Shown: positions 1 through 8,334 of the stretch, piece after piece
How positions within the stretch are numbered: the first letter of the stretch is position 1
Layout of the letters: every line of letters starts with the position of its first letter
Source of the DNA: Shimia sp040225985
GTDB lineage: Bacteria > Pseudomonadota > Alphaproteobacteria > Rhodobacterales > Rhodobacteraceae
Assembly: GCF_040225985.1 (NCBI RefSeq)
Contig: NZ_JBBPEU010000003.1
Location: forward strand, 1 to 64,000
Length of the DNA: 64,000 nt
Direction: 5' to 3'
Program-made: the position numbers and the translations under genes
Notes under the pieces: model-generated
Databases searched by the model: none
What the model was told of the DNA's origin: nothing
Seen by the model: the letters and a program-made list of their open reading frames with translations, nothing else

Positions 1-3000
1 GGGCTGGAGGTGTGGGTGGTGTTGATCTGGAACTGCGAGGCGGTCGCCGTGCCGATCCCGAATTGCAGCACATCCCCTTCGGCGGCATTGTAGTCTTGGA
101 TCCAGTCCGAGCCATGGTCGCGAATGCCGATATGGAAGAATCGGTCCGCGCCGGTGCCACCGTTCACGCGGTCATGGCCCCAGCCGCCGTTGACGAAGTC
201 GTCGCCAGCCCCGCCGAAGATCAGGTCGGACCATGCGCTGCCTGTCAGCAGATCCGCTCCGTCGCCACCTATCACGGTATCCGCACCAAAGCCGCCTTCA
301 ATGGTGTCGTCGCCAGCGTCCCCGCGCAGCTCGTCATTGCCATAACCGCCCTCGATCAGGTCGTTACCTTCGCCGCCAAAGGCGAGATCGCGAAGGTCGC
401 GATCATCGTCGCCGCCGATCAGCGTGTCGTTGCCAGACCCACCGACAAGCTGGTCCGTGCCGGCACCACCCAGCAGGCTGTCATTGCCATCGCCGCCAAG
501 CAGGGTGTCATTGCCGCCCTGCCCCAGAATGGTGTCATTGCCCGCGCCGCCATCCACACGGTTGTCATCGGGATAGGAATAGATCAGATCATCCCCATTG
601 GTGCTGCCCGCCACGGGTGCAAGGCCAAGAACCTGCGCATAGCTGAGTGTGGTGTCCGTGAACTGGAAGAATTCGACGTTGTTTTCAACCGAGTCCGACC
701 CTTCTGTGGAACTGACGATCACGCCATTCCCGCTGGACCATTCCCGCACCTGAACATCAGTGCTCGCTACCCCGTAAACCGCCGTATCGGTGCCATCGCC
801 GCCGATCAACGTGTCATCTCCGGCACCACCGCGCAGGGTATCATTGCCGCCATTGCCATCCAACCTGTTGGCATAGTCATCGCCGGTCAGGCTGTCATTA
901 AAGCCGTTCGACCCCTCGACGTGTTCAATATTGGACAGCTCGTGACGGAAACTTTCACCACGCCAAACACCTGTGGCGATGCCGGTGGCCAGGTTCACGA
1001 TTACGGCCTCGACGCCGCTGCGATCATAGCGCACGCGGTCAAACCCGCCGCCGCCATCCAGCGTGTCATTGCCCGCCATGAGAATAAAGCGTTCGTCGGC
1101 GTCGCTGCCAAAGACGATGTCGTCTTCCATTGAGGTGCGCAGTTCAGAGGCCGACCCGACAATCGTGTCCTGATCTCCATAGCCGTCATTGCTTACGATG
1201 CCCGCCCCGAGATCAATCGCAACGCCGACGCCGGTGCCGGAATAATCGCGATAGTCGAGCCGCACCGTGCCTTGGCTGGCGTCGATGATAATCCGGTCAT
1301 TGCCAATGGCCCCGCGCACCTGCATCCAGCCGCCGTTCGAAACCGTGACATTCAGAACGTCGTCGTGGTCTGACCCGGTCAGGCCAAAGCCCCAAGCATT
1401 CATCGGGTTCATCACGTCAAGAACCGTCGTCGTGGCGTCGGCATTGCTGACCGTGCCGGTATTGGTGACCCCGTTCAGAACGGCATTCACGCCCGTGTCA
1501 AAGTCCCAATAGCCGAGTTCGGCAAAACCGTTGACGATCTCGCCAAAGTCCACTGTATCATTTCCGGTTCCGGGCAGGATCTGGTCATAGCTTTGCGCGT
1601 TGTCCCCGGGGTTCAGATAATCATCGCCGGGTCCCCCCAAGAGCGTGTCATCCCCTGCCCCGCCACGCAGCGTGTCATTGCCGGCGTTGCCCTGGATCGA
1701 GTCATTGCCCGCCAGCCCGTCGATATTGTCATCGCCGTTGCCGCCGATCAGGATATCGTCGCCGTTTGTGGGCGTACCGGTGGCACCTTCGGGCAGAACG
1801 ATATTGCCGTCATCAAGATGCAGTTCCTCGACCCCGTAAAGCACGTCGGTGCCTTGCGACGATACCACCGTGACGCCTGTTCTTGTGTCCCCGCTGATGG
1901 AAAGATCAGCCTGACCCAGCCCCCGGTAAAATGCCTCGTCATGGCCGTCGCCGCCGAACAGGACATCATTTCCGGCACCACCTTCAAGGTCATCATTGCC
2001 TCCGCCGCCGTTCAGCGTGTCATCACCGCCGCGCCCCGCAAGATAGTTGTGGCCGCCGTCGCCGGTCAGCGTGTCGTTGAAATTGTTGGTCCCGCGGATT
2101 TCCTCGACACCGGAAATCGAGTGCGAAAAACTGTTGCCATGCCACGTTCCCGTGGCCATGCCGCTAGCAAGGTTAACCGATAGGTTTTCAACCCCGTCGC
2201 GATCATAACGCAGCACATCCCATCCGCCACCGGCATCGAGCGTGTCAGAGCCCCCATGAAGAATGAACCGTTCATCCCGGCCGCTGCCGGTAATCGTATC
2301 GTTCATTTCGGTGCCCTGAATCTCAACGCGCACAGATGCATTGTGTACGTTGATCGTGTCCCTGCCCCCGAACCCGTCATTGGACACAACTCCGGTGTTC
2401 AGGTTGATGTTGACCCCCGTCGTTGCGGGCACCCCGAAAGAGCTTTCGACAAAAACAAGGCGCACAACGTTGCCATCATGGATGTTGAACGTGTCATTGC
2501 CCCCGCCCCCGGCAAACCCGGCCCAGGTGCTGTCTGAATTGACGCGGACATTGAAGGTGTCGGCGTGGTTGGTGCCCGATATCCAGGCGCCGGTGCCAAT
2601 GGTCCAGTTCGACGCATCGTGATAGTCCACGATCGTATCGCGCCCGTTCATGCCTTTGTCGACCTCGGCCTCGTCATATCTGTGGTCAAGATTGACCGTG
2701 ATGCCAGCGTTCAGCTGGTTGTATTCAAGGCGGTAAAAACTGCTGGTGTTCATACCGGTATAGATGAACATGTCGTTGCCCGCCGAGCCCAGCAACAAAT
2801 CCTGATATTCGTTTAGTCCAGGCACATAAATATCGTTGCCCGCGGTGCCAGTCAGCGTGTCGCTGCCGTCGGTGCCTTCCACAAGGTTTGCGGCTTCGGA
2901 TCTGACGTTCAGCAGACTGCTGAGTGGGATGTTCACATTCGGCCGCAACGGGCCGGTGGTCGGGGCCGTCGTGATGCCCGTGACCTGGCTGTTCACCGCG

Positions 3001-3377
3001 TTCATTTCGGCCAGTGAATTGATCGGTGGCAGCGGCGTTCCCCCAATCCCGAACACATATTCGCGCGAGGTGCCGCCGCCGGTATCCACCCAAAGTGTCA
3101 TGATCGTGGTCTGGTTCCCGCCCCAGCTCAGGCGGCCGATATGGGCTTCGAACGCATCTGTTTCGGGGTCCGCCCCCAGCGCATTCAGAGCATTGCCGAT
3201 GAACTGGCTGCTGTTGAGGTCGACCGTGCTGGCGCCGCCGTCGCTGACGCCTGTCACGCTGTAGGAAAAGGTGGCCGCGCTGTTGGCTGTCACAATCCTG
3301 GATTCCACCGCATGTGCGTCATAAGGTGTGTCGTTCTGGGAATAGATAATGAACCCGGTCAGCGTAAATACATGCAT
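1..3377 (-). CDS. RTX-type calcium-binding secreted protein (3' end outside window)
   Basis: The minus strand is open without a stop from an ATG at 3377 to the window edge, giving about 1125 codons. A strong ribosome-binding site (AAGGGGGG) lies 7-8 bases upstream of that ATG. Residues 1 to about 150 form a domain I do not recognise; no signal peptide is visible. The rest is rich in glycine-aspartate nonapeptide repeats of the GGxGNDxLx type, which bind calcium in RTX proteins. Such proteins normally leave the cell by a type I secretion system through an uncleaved C-terminal signal, which here would lie beyond the left edge. The repeats sit in larger modules, two of which are clearly duplicated about 1.2 kb apart. 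No transporter genes are next to it in this window. The exact role (adhesin, enzyme carrier or surface layer) cannot be told. Confidence 0.9.
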   Translation of the reverse strand, partial: MHVFTLTGFIIYSQNDTPYDAHAVESRIVTANSAATFSYSVTGVSDGGASTVDLNSSQFIGNALNALGADPETDAFEAHIGRLSWGGNQTTIMTLWVDTGGGTSREYVFGIGGTPLPPINSLAEMNAVNSQVTGITTAPTTGPLRPNVNIPLSSLLNVRSEAANLVEGTDGSDTLTGTAGNDIYVPGLNEYQDLLLGSAGNDMFIYTGMNTSSFYRLEYNQLNAGITVNLDHRYDEAEVDKGMNGRDTIVDYHDASNWTIGTGAWISGTNHADTFNVRVNSDSTWAGFAGGGGNDTFNIHDGNVVRLVFVESSFGVPATTGVNINLNTGVVSNDGFGGRDTINVHNASVRVEIQGTEMNDTITGSGRDERFILHGGSDTLDAGGGWDVLRYDRDGVENLSVNLASGMATGTWHGNSFSHSISGVEEIRGTNNFNDTLTGDGGHNYLAGRGGDDTLNGGGGNDDLEGGAGNDVLFGGDGHDEAFYRGLGQADLSISGDTRTGVTVVSSQGTDVLYGVEELHLDDGNIVLPEGATGTPTNGDDILIGGNGDDNIDGLAGNDSIQGNAGNDTLRGGAGDDTLLGGPGDDYLNPGDNAQSYDQILPGTGNDTVDFGEIVNGFAELGYWDFDTGVNAVLNGVTNTGTVSNADATTTVLDVMNPMNAWGFGLTGSDHDDVLNVTVSNGGWMQVRGAIGNDRIIIDASQGTVRLDYRDYSGTGVGVAIDLGAGIVSNDGYGDQDTIVGSASELRTSMEDDIVFGSDADERFILMAGNDTLDGGGGFDRVRYDRSGVEAVIVNLATGIATGVWRGESFRHELSNIEHVEGSNGFNDSLTGDDYANRLDGNGGNDTLRGGAGDDTLIGGDGTDTAVYGVASTDVQVREWSSGNGVIVSSTEGSDSVENNVEFFQFTDTTLSYAQVLGLAPVAGSTNGDDLIYSYPDDNRVDGGAGNDTILGQGGNDTLLGGDGNDSLLGGAGTDQLVGGSGNDTLIGGDDDRDLRDLAFGGEGNDLIEGGYGNDELRGDAGDDTIEGGFGADTVIGGDGADLLTGSAWSDLIFGGAGDDFVNGGWGHDRVNGGTGADRFFHIGIRDHGSDWIQDYNAAEGDVLQFGIGTATASQFQINTTHTSS

Positions 3378-3543
3378 AAGTGTCCCCCCTTAAAAGCATT
3401 TTTTGAGCCGCTGCAATAAATGCCGGCGAGCCAGTTATGTCCGCGCCCCGTCAGAGTGTCTCTAATCCGCGTCAAAATCAAGTGACGTCGCGTAATCCCA
3501 AAACCCGCAGGCGGAGGCATCCTTGCTCATGACGCCCCTTGGA

Positions 3544-3577
3544 CCTGACCGGGCTTGCACATATATGCCCGTTCAGG
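3544..3577. repeat. Inverted repeat in the rtx/membrane-protein divergent region
   Basis: The arms CCTGACCGGGC and GCCCGTTCAGG pair over 11 positions with one mismatch around a 12-base AT-rich loop. No T-tract follows on either strand, so it does not look like a terminator. It sits upstream of the start I prefer for the membrane-protein gene at 3658, and may be an operator or a leader hairpin. Confidence 0.45.
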
Positions 3578-3657
3578 CAAACCCAAGGCATCCCGGCGGG
3601 CGACAGCGCGTTCTTGCGCGAAACCGGCCTGTCCCTTACACAACTGGCAGCGCGAAC

Positions 3658-4344
3658 ATGATGAAAATAAACGAAAAACCAACGGGTCTGGAATACCTGA
3701 TCTACGGCTTCATGGCCGTGGTGATCTTGGTCGGCATCATCTGGGTCCGCGTCGATCTCGACACGTTCAAGAGCATCTACATACGCGAAGACGGTGTGCT
3801 GGAATATTTCACCTCGATCATGCTGTTTGCGGCGTCTGTTCTGATGATTAGCCGGATCGCCCGCATCGGATTTTCCAAGGGCGCGGGTTTCGTCGTGATG
3901 AGCGGTTTGATCGCCTTTCTGATGTTCTTTGGCGCGGGCGAGGAAATCAGCTGGGGCCAACGTATCCTTGGCGTGGAAAGTTCCGAGTTCTTTCTGGAAA
4001 ACAACCGCCAGCGCGAAACCAACTTTCACAACATGGAAGTCAACGGCGTCAACCTGAACAAGCTGATCTTCGGCAAGATGCTGACCACCTTCCTTGTGCT
4101 TTATTATCTCGTGCTGCCGCCGCTCTATCGTCGCAAGGAAGGGCTGCGCAACCTGCTGGACCGGTTCTATGTGCCGGTGCCCTATCTGCGCTATGGTCTT
4201 GCGCTGCTGATTGCGGGCCTGTCGATCCTGCTGGTGACGGCGTCGAAAAAAGGTGAACTCAACGAGGTTTGCCTCTCGGTGATGTTCTTCCTGACGCTTT
4301 ATGCGCCGATGAACGCCTATATCTACGACCGCGAGGACACATGA
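3658..4344 (+). CDS. Multi-pass membrane protein with a GEEISWGQR motif, unknown function
   Basis: This 228-residue protein has about six hydrophobic segments, starting at residues 12-30 (LIYGFMAVVILVGIIWV). A conserved-looking polar loop, GAGEEISWGQRI, lies near residue 100; acidic residues so close to a membrane span suggest a functional site. I do not recognise the family. The start is uncertain. The ATG pair at 3658/3661 begins where the protein-like sequence begins. An in-frame TTG at 3523, with a GGAGG five bases upstream, would add 45 residues that do not look coding. The 3' end overlaps the next gene by four bases (ATGA), so the two are translationally coupled and probably work together. 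Confidence 0.7.
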   Translation: MMKINEKPTGLEYLIYGFMAVVILVGIIWVRVDLDTFKSIYIREDGVLEYFTSIMLFAASVLMISRIARIGFSKGAGFVVMSGLIAFLMFFGAGEEISWGQRILGVESSEFFLENNRQRETNFHNMEVNGVNLNKLIFGKMLTTFLVLYYLVLPPLYRRKEGLRNLLDRFYVPVPYLRYGLALLIAGLSILLVTASKKGELNEVCLSVMFFLTLYAPMNAYIYDREDT

Positions 4345-5477
4345 CCCCGCGGCGGCGTGTCCTGTCGGCCCTGACCGTGGCCAGCGTCGCCCTCAGTGGT
4401 TTGGCGGTGGCAACCCATGCACCGCTTGACTGGGCGTTCGAAGTGGCCCCTGTGCCTGTCTCGGACGCCGAGCCAATGTTTGAAACCGTGTTTGATTACA
4501 CCTCGCAAGCTGGCGCCGCCCATGCGCCCGCCGTGCGCAATTTCGACGACGGGTTTTCACTGATCTGGTTCGATGGCACGCGGGAATCCCACGAGGATGT
4601 GGTCATCAAGGAAAGCCGCTTTTCCAAGGGCGCAGACGGTTGGACCCATACCGACCCCCTGCCCCTGTTGAGCAAGGAAGAAATGAGCGCCGTCTCGGAG
4701 CCGCGCCAGGCGATCCTGTCGCTGGGCAATACGATTGCCCAGCATTCCGACCCAAACACCCTGTTTGCCACCGTGGTCTCGGCGGGCGGTTGGGCGGCGG
4801 CGTCGATTGCACGGGTGACGGTGGATGGCGATACCGTGACGGGCACCAAGAAACTGTCGCTGTCGCCCTTCCTGAACCGGTCGCATCTGGTGCGCTCGCC
4901 CACGCTGTCCTATGCTGATGGCAGCGTCGCAATCCCGGCCTATTTCGAGATGGGCAATTCCTTTGGCGAATTGGTGCGTCTGGACGCAGAGGGTCATGTA
5001 CGTGACAAGCGCCGCATGACCCAAGGACGGTTCGGCATCCAGCCGGTGATCGTGCCCTTTGATGCCCAGAACGCCGTGGCGCTGCTGCGCAATTTCGACA
5101 AGGCCACGGATCGGCTTGTCGGCACATGGACCAATGATGGTGGCCGAAGCTGGAGCAAGGCCGAACTGCTGGACCTGCCCAACCCCAATTCGCCGGTAGC
5201 GGCGCTACGCCTGTCGGACGGGCGTATCCTGATGGCGTTCAATGACTCGCCCACCAACACCACGATCCTGAAACTGGCCCTGTCCTCGGATCAGGGGCGC
5301 AGCTGGACCCGCATTCACACGCTCGAGCAGGATAACGGTTCGGCCCGGTATCAGATGATGACCCACCTGCCAGATGGCACGATCCTTCTGGTCTACTCCA
5401 TCGCCAACAAGACCGCGATCCGCGCGCATGTCTTCAATGAATCCTGGGTGCGGGCGCGTGAGGAGGCTGTGCAATGA
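4341..5477 (+). CDS. Sialidase-like Asp-box (BNR) protein
   Basis: The 378-residue product starts with MTPRRR and a hydrophobic stretch to about residue 25, so it is probably exported or anchored. Two clear Asp-box motifs of the S/TxDxGxxW type are present (NDGGRSW and SDQGRSW), as is an early FDGTRE segment resembling the conserved region of BNR_2 exo-sialidase-fold proteins. This places it in the six-bladed sialidase-like superfamily. Catalytic sialidase activity is not proven by Asp-boxes; many relatives act on other glycans or only bind them. The ATG overlaps the preceding stop (ATGA) and its own stop overlaps the next ATG, so it is the middle of a three-gene coupled operon whose other two products are membrane proteins. 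Confidence 0.8.
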   Translation: MTPRRRVLSALTVASVALSGLAVATHAPLDWAFEVAPVPVSDAEPMFETVFDYTSQAGAAHAPAVRNFDDGFSLIWFDGTRESHEDVVIKESRFSKGADGWTHTDPLPLLSKEEMSAVSEPRQAILSLGNTIAQHSDPNTLFATVVSAGGWAAASIARVTVDGDTVTGTKKLSLSPFLNRSHLVRSPTLSYADGSVAIPAYFEMGNSFGELVRLDAEGHVRDKRRMTQGRFGIQPVIVPFDAQNAVALLRNFDKATDRLVGTWTNDGGRSWSKAELLDLPNPNSPVAALRLSDGRILMAFNDSPTNTTILKLALSSDQGRSWTRIHTLEQDNGSARYQMMTHLPDGTILLVYSIANKTAIRAHVFNESWVRAREEAVQ

Positions 5478-6064
5478 CCGTGGCTTATGAGACCGCCGGG
5501 GCGGCCGTCATCATTTTCTGGGTGGTGTTCCGGATCGCCCGCTGGGCTGTGGCAGACCGCATCGCCGCTGCGCTGGCTGCCGCCGTCACCGTCGCGTTGC
5601 TGACCGTTCTGGCGGACAGCGCCATAACCTTGATGATCGTTGCGGTGCTCGCGCCTTTCGGCGCCATGCTGCCCATTCTGGCAGGCGCGAATATCCTTGC
5701 GAAATTCGGGAGGCCGGTGGACAGGTTTTCCACGGTCGAGATCTTGCTGGCCCTGATCTTTGTGACACTGTTTCTCGCAGCCTCGATCGGCGCGCTGCCC
5801 TTTGATCCCTACCGTTTCGGGTATGATCCCCTGCCCGCCGGAGCTGTGGCGCTGGCGTTGTGCCTCTGGGCGCTGTGGCGGGGGCATGTCACGCTCGCGC
5901 TGGCGGCGGTTCTGGGTCAGGTGATGTGGATGACAGATACCGGCAGCACCAACTATTTCGACCACGTATCGCACATGCTGTTGGTGCCGGTGCTGGCGAT
6001 CACGCTGTTGCTGCGACTGGTGGGCATGTTGCGCCCTGCCCGGCCCGCACCGGACAAGGCCTGA
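5474..6064 (+). CDS. Multi-pass membrane protein, unknown function
   Basis: The 196-residue protein consists almost entirely of hydrophobic segments (about five or six), with short basic loops and a charged C-terminal tail (RPARPAPDKA). I recognise no family motif. A segment MTDTGSTNYFDHVSH between the last two spans contains clustered polar and histidine residues. The ATG overlaps the stop of the Asp-box gene (ATGA), making this the third gene of a tightly coupled operon. Only 15 bases separate its stop from the convergent phoB stop. A role in envelope polysaccharide handling together with the Asp-box protein is possible, but inferred only from position. Confidence 0.75.
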   Translation: MTVAYETAGAAVIIFWVVFRIARWAVADRIAAALAAAVTVALLTVLADSAITLMIVAVLAPFGAMLPILAGANILAKFGRPVDRFSTVEILLALIFVTLFLAASIGALPFDPYRFGYDPLPAGAVALALCLWALWRGHVTLALAAVLGQVMWMTDTGSTNYFDHVSHMLLVPVLAITLLLRLVGMLRPARPAPDKA

Positions 6065-6079
6065 GCCGGTCAGCGCCAG

Positions 6080-6769
6080 TTAGCCAAGGGCATAGCCCGC
6101 CCCACGCACCGTGCGCAGCACGTCTTCGCCCCCATGCACACAAAGCGCCTTGCGCAAGCGGCCGATATGTACGTCCACCGTACGGCTGTCGACATAGATG
6201 TCGCGTCCCCAGACCCGATCCAGCAGCTGTTCGCGGCTCCAGACACGGCCCGGTTTCTCCATGAAGGTCGACAACAGGCGGAACTCGGTCGGCCCCAGTT
6301 TCAGCGGTTTTTCGCAGCGGGTCACGCGATGGGTTTCAGCATCCAGCACGATGTCCTCGTACTCAAGCCGCTGCCCCACGGCCGCAGGGCGGACGCGGCG
6401 CAACTGGCTTCGGACCCGCGCCATAAGTTCGAGCACCGAATAGGGTTTCACCACGTAATCATCCGCGCCGGTCTCAAGGCCGCGCACGCGGTCCACCTCT
6501 TCCGAGCGCGCCGACAGCATGATGACCGGAATTCCGTTGGTCTGGGGCTTGGTTTTCAGGCGGCGACAGATCTCGATGCCCGAAATACCCGGCAGCATCC
6601 AGTCGAGCACGATGATATCGGGGGCTTCTTCCTCGACCAGAAGAAGCGCCTCGTCGCCATCGGCGGCCGATACCACGTCAAAGCCTTCGGCCTTGAGGTT
6701 GTAGGACAGGACGTCGCGCTGTGCGGGTTCATCCTCGACAACAAGAACGGTGGGGTGATCGTGGGACAT
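6080..6769 (-). CDS. phoB: Phosphate regulon response regulator PhoB
   Basis: This 229-residue OmpR-family regulator has a receiver domain (acidic pocket E12/D13, phospho-acceptor D56 in VLDWMLP, conserved K108 in VVKPY) and a C-terminal winged-helix domain with the DSRTVDVHIGRLRKAL recognition region. In the PhoB family the phosphorylated form binds Pho boxes and activates phosphate-scavenging genes. It is the last gene of the minus-strand run phoR-pstSCAB-phoU-phoB, 21 bases after phoU, which supports the specific assignment. A Pho box before pstS implies that it regulates its own operon. Confidence 0.95.
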   Translation of the reverse strand: MSHDHPTVLVVEDEPAQRDVLSYNLKAEGFDVVSAADGDEALLLVEEEAPDIIVLDWMLPGISGIEICRRLKTKPQTNGIPVIMLSARSEEVDRVRGLETGADDYVVKPYSVLELMARVRSQLRRVRPAAVGQRLEYEDIVLDAETHRVTRCEKPLKLGPTEFRLLSTFMEKPGRVWSREQLLDRVWGRDIYVDSRTVDVHIGRLRKALCVHGGEDVLRTVRGAGYALG

Positions 6770-6790
6770 GGGTCTTGATGCTCGGTCTGG

Positions 6791-7504
6791 TTAGTCGGCG
6801 GGGTGCAGTTCCGGGCGATAATGATCTTCGCGCGGGCGGTTTTCATCCGGCATCTCGCCGGTCACCAGATAGATCACCTGCTCGGCAATCGCGGTCACAT
6901 GGTCGCCCATGCGTTCGGTGTTCTTGGCGATGAAATGCAGGTGCATACAGGGTGTGATGTAACGCGGGTCTTCCATCATGAAGGTCAGGAATTCGCGGAA
7001 CAGCGCGTTGTACATCTGGTCAATGTCGCGGTCGCGTTCCAGAATATCGCGCGCCAGTTCGGCATCGCGCTGGATATACGCGTCCAGCGCGTCCTTCAGC
7101 ATCAGTTGCACCTCGCGCGCCATCCGGCGCAGCGCGCCGCGCGCCCCTTCGACAGGGGTCATATGCACCAGAACGCCGGTCCGCTTGGCCATGTTCTTGG
7201 CATAGTCGCCGATACGTTCAAGGTTGCCTGCGATTTTCATCACCGACAAGGCCACGCGCAAGTCCACCGCCGTGGGCGAGCGCAGCGCGATCAGCTTGAA
7301 ACATTCGTCATTGACCAGTTGTTCCAGACGGTCGATGGCCTTGTCGTTTTCACGAACCTGCTCGGCCAGTTCTTCGTCGCGGTTCTTGAGCGATTTCGAG
7401 GCATCCAGGATGGCCTCTTCCACGAGACCGCCCATCTTCATGATATGCGCCTGAATCTGTTCCAGTTCGGCGTCAAACGAGGACACGATGTGTTTGTCGT
7501 TCAT
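6791..7504 (-). CDS. phoU: Phosphate signalling protein PhoU
   Basis: This 237-residue all-helical protein has two repeats of the PhoU domain (for example NLERIGDYAKNMAKR and NTERMGDHVTAIAEQ), whose acidic clusters bind metal. In this family PhoU links the PstSCAB transporter to the PhoR/PhoB pair and keeps the regulon off when phosphate is plentiful. It lies 12 bases downstream of pstB and 21 bases upstream of phoB, as expected for an operon. Length and motifs are typical, and no change of key residues is seen. Confidence 0.95.
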   Translation of the reverse strand: MNDKHIVSSFDAELEQIQAHIMKMGGLVEEAILDASKSLKNRDEELAEQVRENDKAIDRLEQLVNDECFKLIALRSPTAVDLRVALSVMKIAGNLERIGDYAKNMAKRTGVLVHMTPVEGARGALRRMAREVQLMLKDALDAYIQRDAELARDILERDRDIDQMYNALFREFLTFMMEDPRYITPCMHLHFIAKNTERMGDHVTAIAEQVIYLVTGEMPDENRPREDHYRPELHPAD

Positions 7505-7516
7505 TTGGTGATCTCC

Positions 7517-8314
7517 TTACCCGATCCGGCCCGTGATATAGCTCTCGGTGCGTTCGTCTTTCGGGTTGGTGAAAATAGTGGCGGTGTCGTCATATTCGAC
7601 AAGATGCCCAAGGTGGAAAAACGCGGTCTTCTGGCTGACGCGCGCGGCTTGCTGCATCGAGTGGGTCACGATCACCACCGAAAAGCGTTCGCGCAGTTCG
7701 TCGATCAGTTCCTCGACCTGCGCGGTCGCAATCGGGTCAAGCGCCGAGCAGGGTTCGTCCATCAGCAGGACTTCGGGTTCGGTTGCCACCGCGCGCGCGA
7801 TGCACAGGCGCTGTTGTTGGCCGCCCGACAGGCCGGTGCCGGGGGCATCCAGACGGTCCTTGACCTCGTCCCATATGGCGCCACGGCGCAGGGCCCGTTC
7901 GACAATCTCGTCCAGTTCAGCCTTGTTCTTGGCCATGCCGTGAATGCGCGGCCCGTAGGCGACGTTGTCATAGATCGACTTGGGGAACGGGTTGGGTTTC
8001 TGGAACACCATACCCACCTTGGCGCGCAATTGCACGGGGTCGACACGTTTGTCATAGATGTCTTCGCCGTCCAACAGGATGTCGCCTTCGACGCGGCAGA
8101 TATCAATCGTATCGTTCATCCGGTTCAGGCAGCGCAGGAAGGTCGACTTGCCACAGCCCGACGGGCCGATAAAGGCGGTGACGGTCTTGTCCTGGATTTC
8201 GATGTCCACGTCCTTGATGGCATGGGTGTCGCCATAATAGACCTGACATTTGCTCGCCGAAATCTTGATGTCTTTTTGTTCCACTTTGACCCCCAGGTTC
8301 GGTGCGTCGTACAT
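7517..8314 (-). CDS. pstB: Phosphate ABC transporter ATP-binding protein PstB
   Basis: The 265-residue ATPase has a Walker A motif at 50-58 (GPSGCGKST), the LSGGQQQR signature and a Walker B segment (VLLMDEPCSALDP) ending in the SALDP typical of PstB. It powers import of inorganic phosphate through PstC/PstA at the inner membrane. It is 20 bases downstream of pstA and 12 bases upstream of phoU. The first ~15 residues (MYDAPNLGVKVEQKD) are a short extension before the ATPase fold; no internal start is better placed. Confidence 0.96.
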   Translation of the reverse strand: MYDAPNLGVKVEQKDIKISASKCQVYYGDTHAIKDVDIEIQDKTVTAFIGPSGCGKSTFLRCLNRMNDTIDICRVEGDILLDGEDIYDKRVDPVQLRAKVGMVFQKPNPFPKSIYDNVAYGPRIHGMAKNKAELDEIVERALRRGAIWDEVKDRLDAPGTGLSGGQQQRLCIARAVATEPEVLLMDEPCSALDPIATAQVEELIDELRERFSVVIVTHSMQQAARVSQKTAFFHLGHLVEYDDTATIFTNPKDERTESYITGRIG

Positions 8315-8334
8315 TTTTTGGTTTCCTTCCGGCG

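Noticed and set aside
12..1133. Long plus-strand open frame of 373 codons
   Set aside because: It is antisense to the RTX repeats; its valine/alanine-rich repetitive translation mirrors the GGxGND codons on the other strand.
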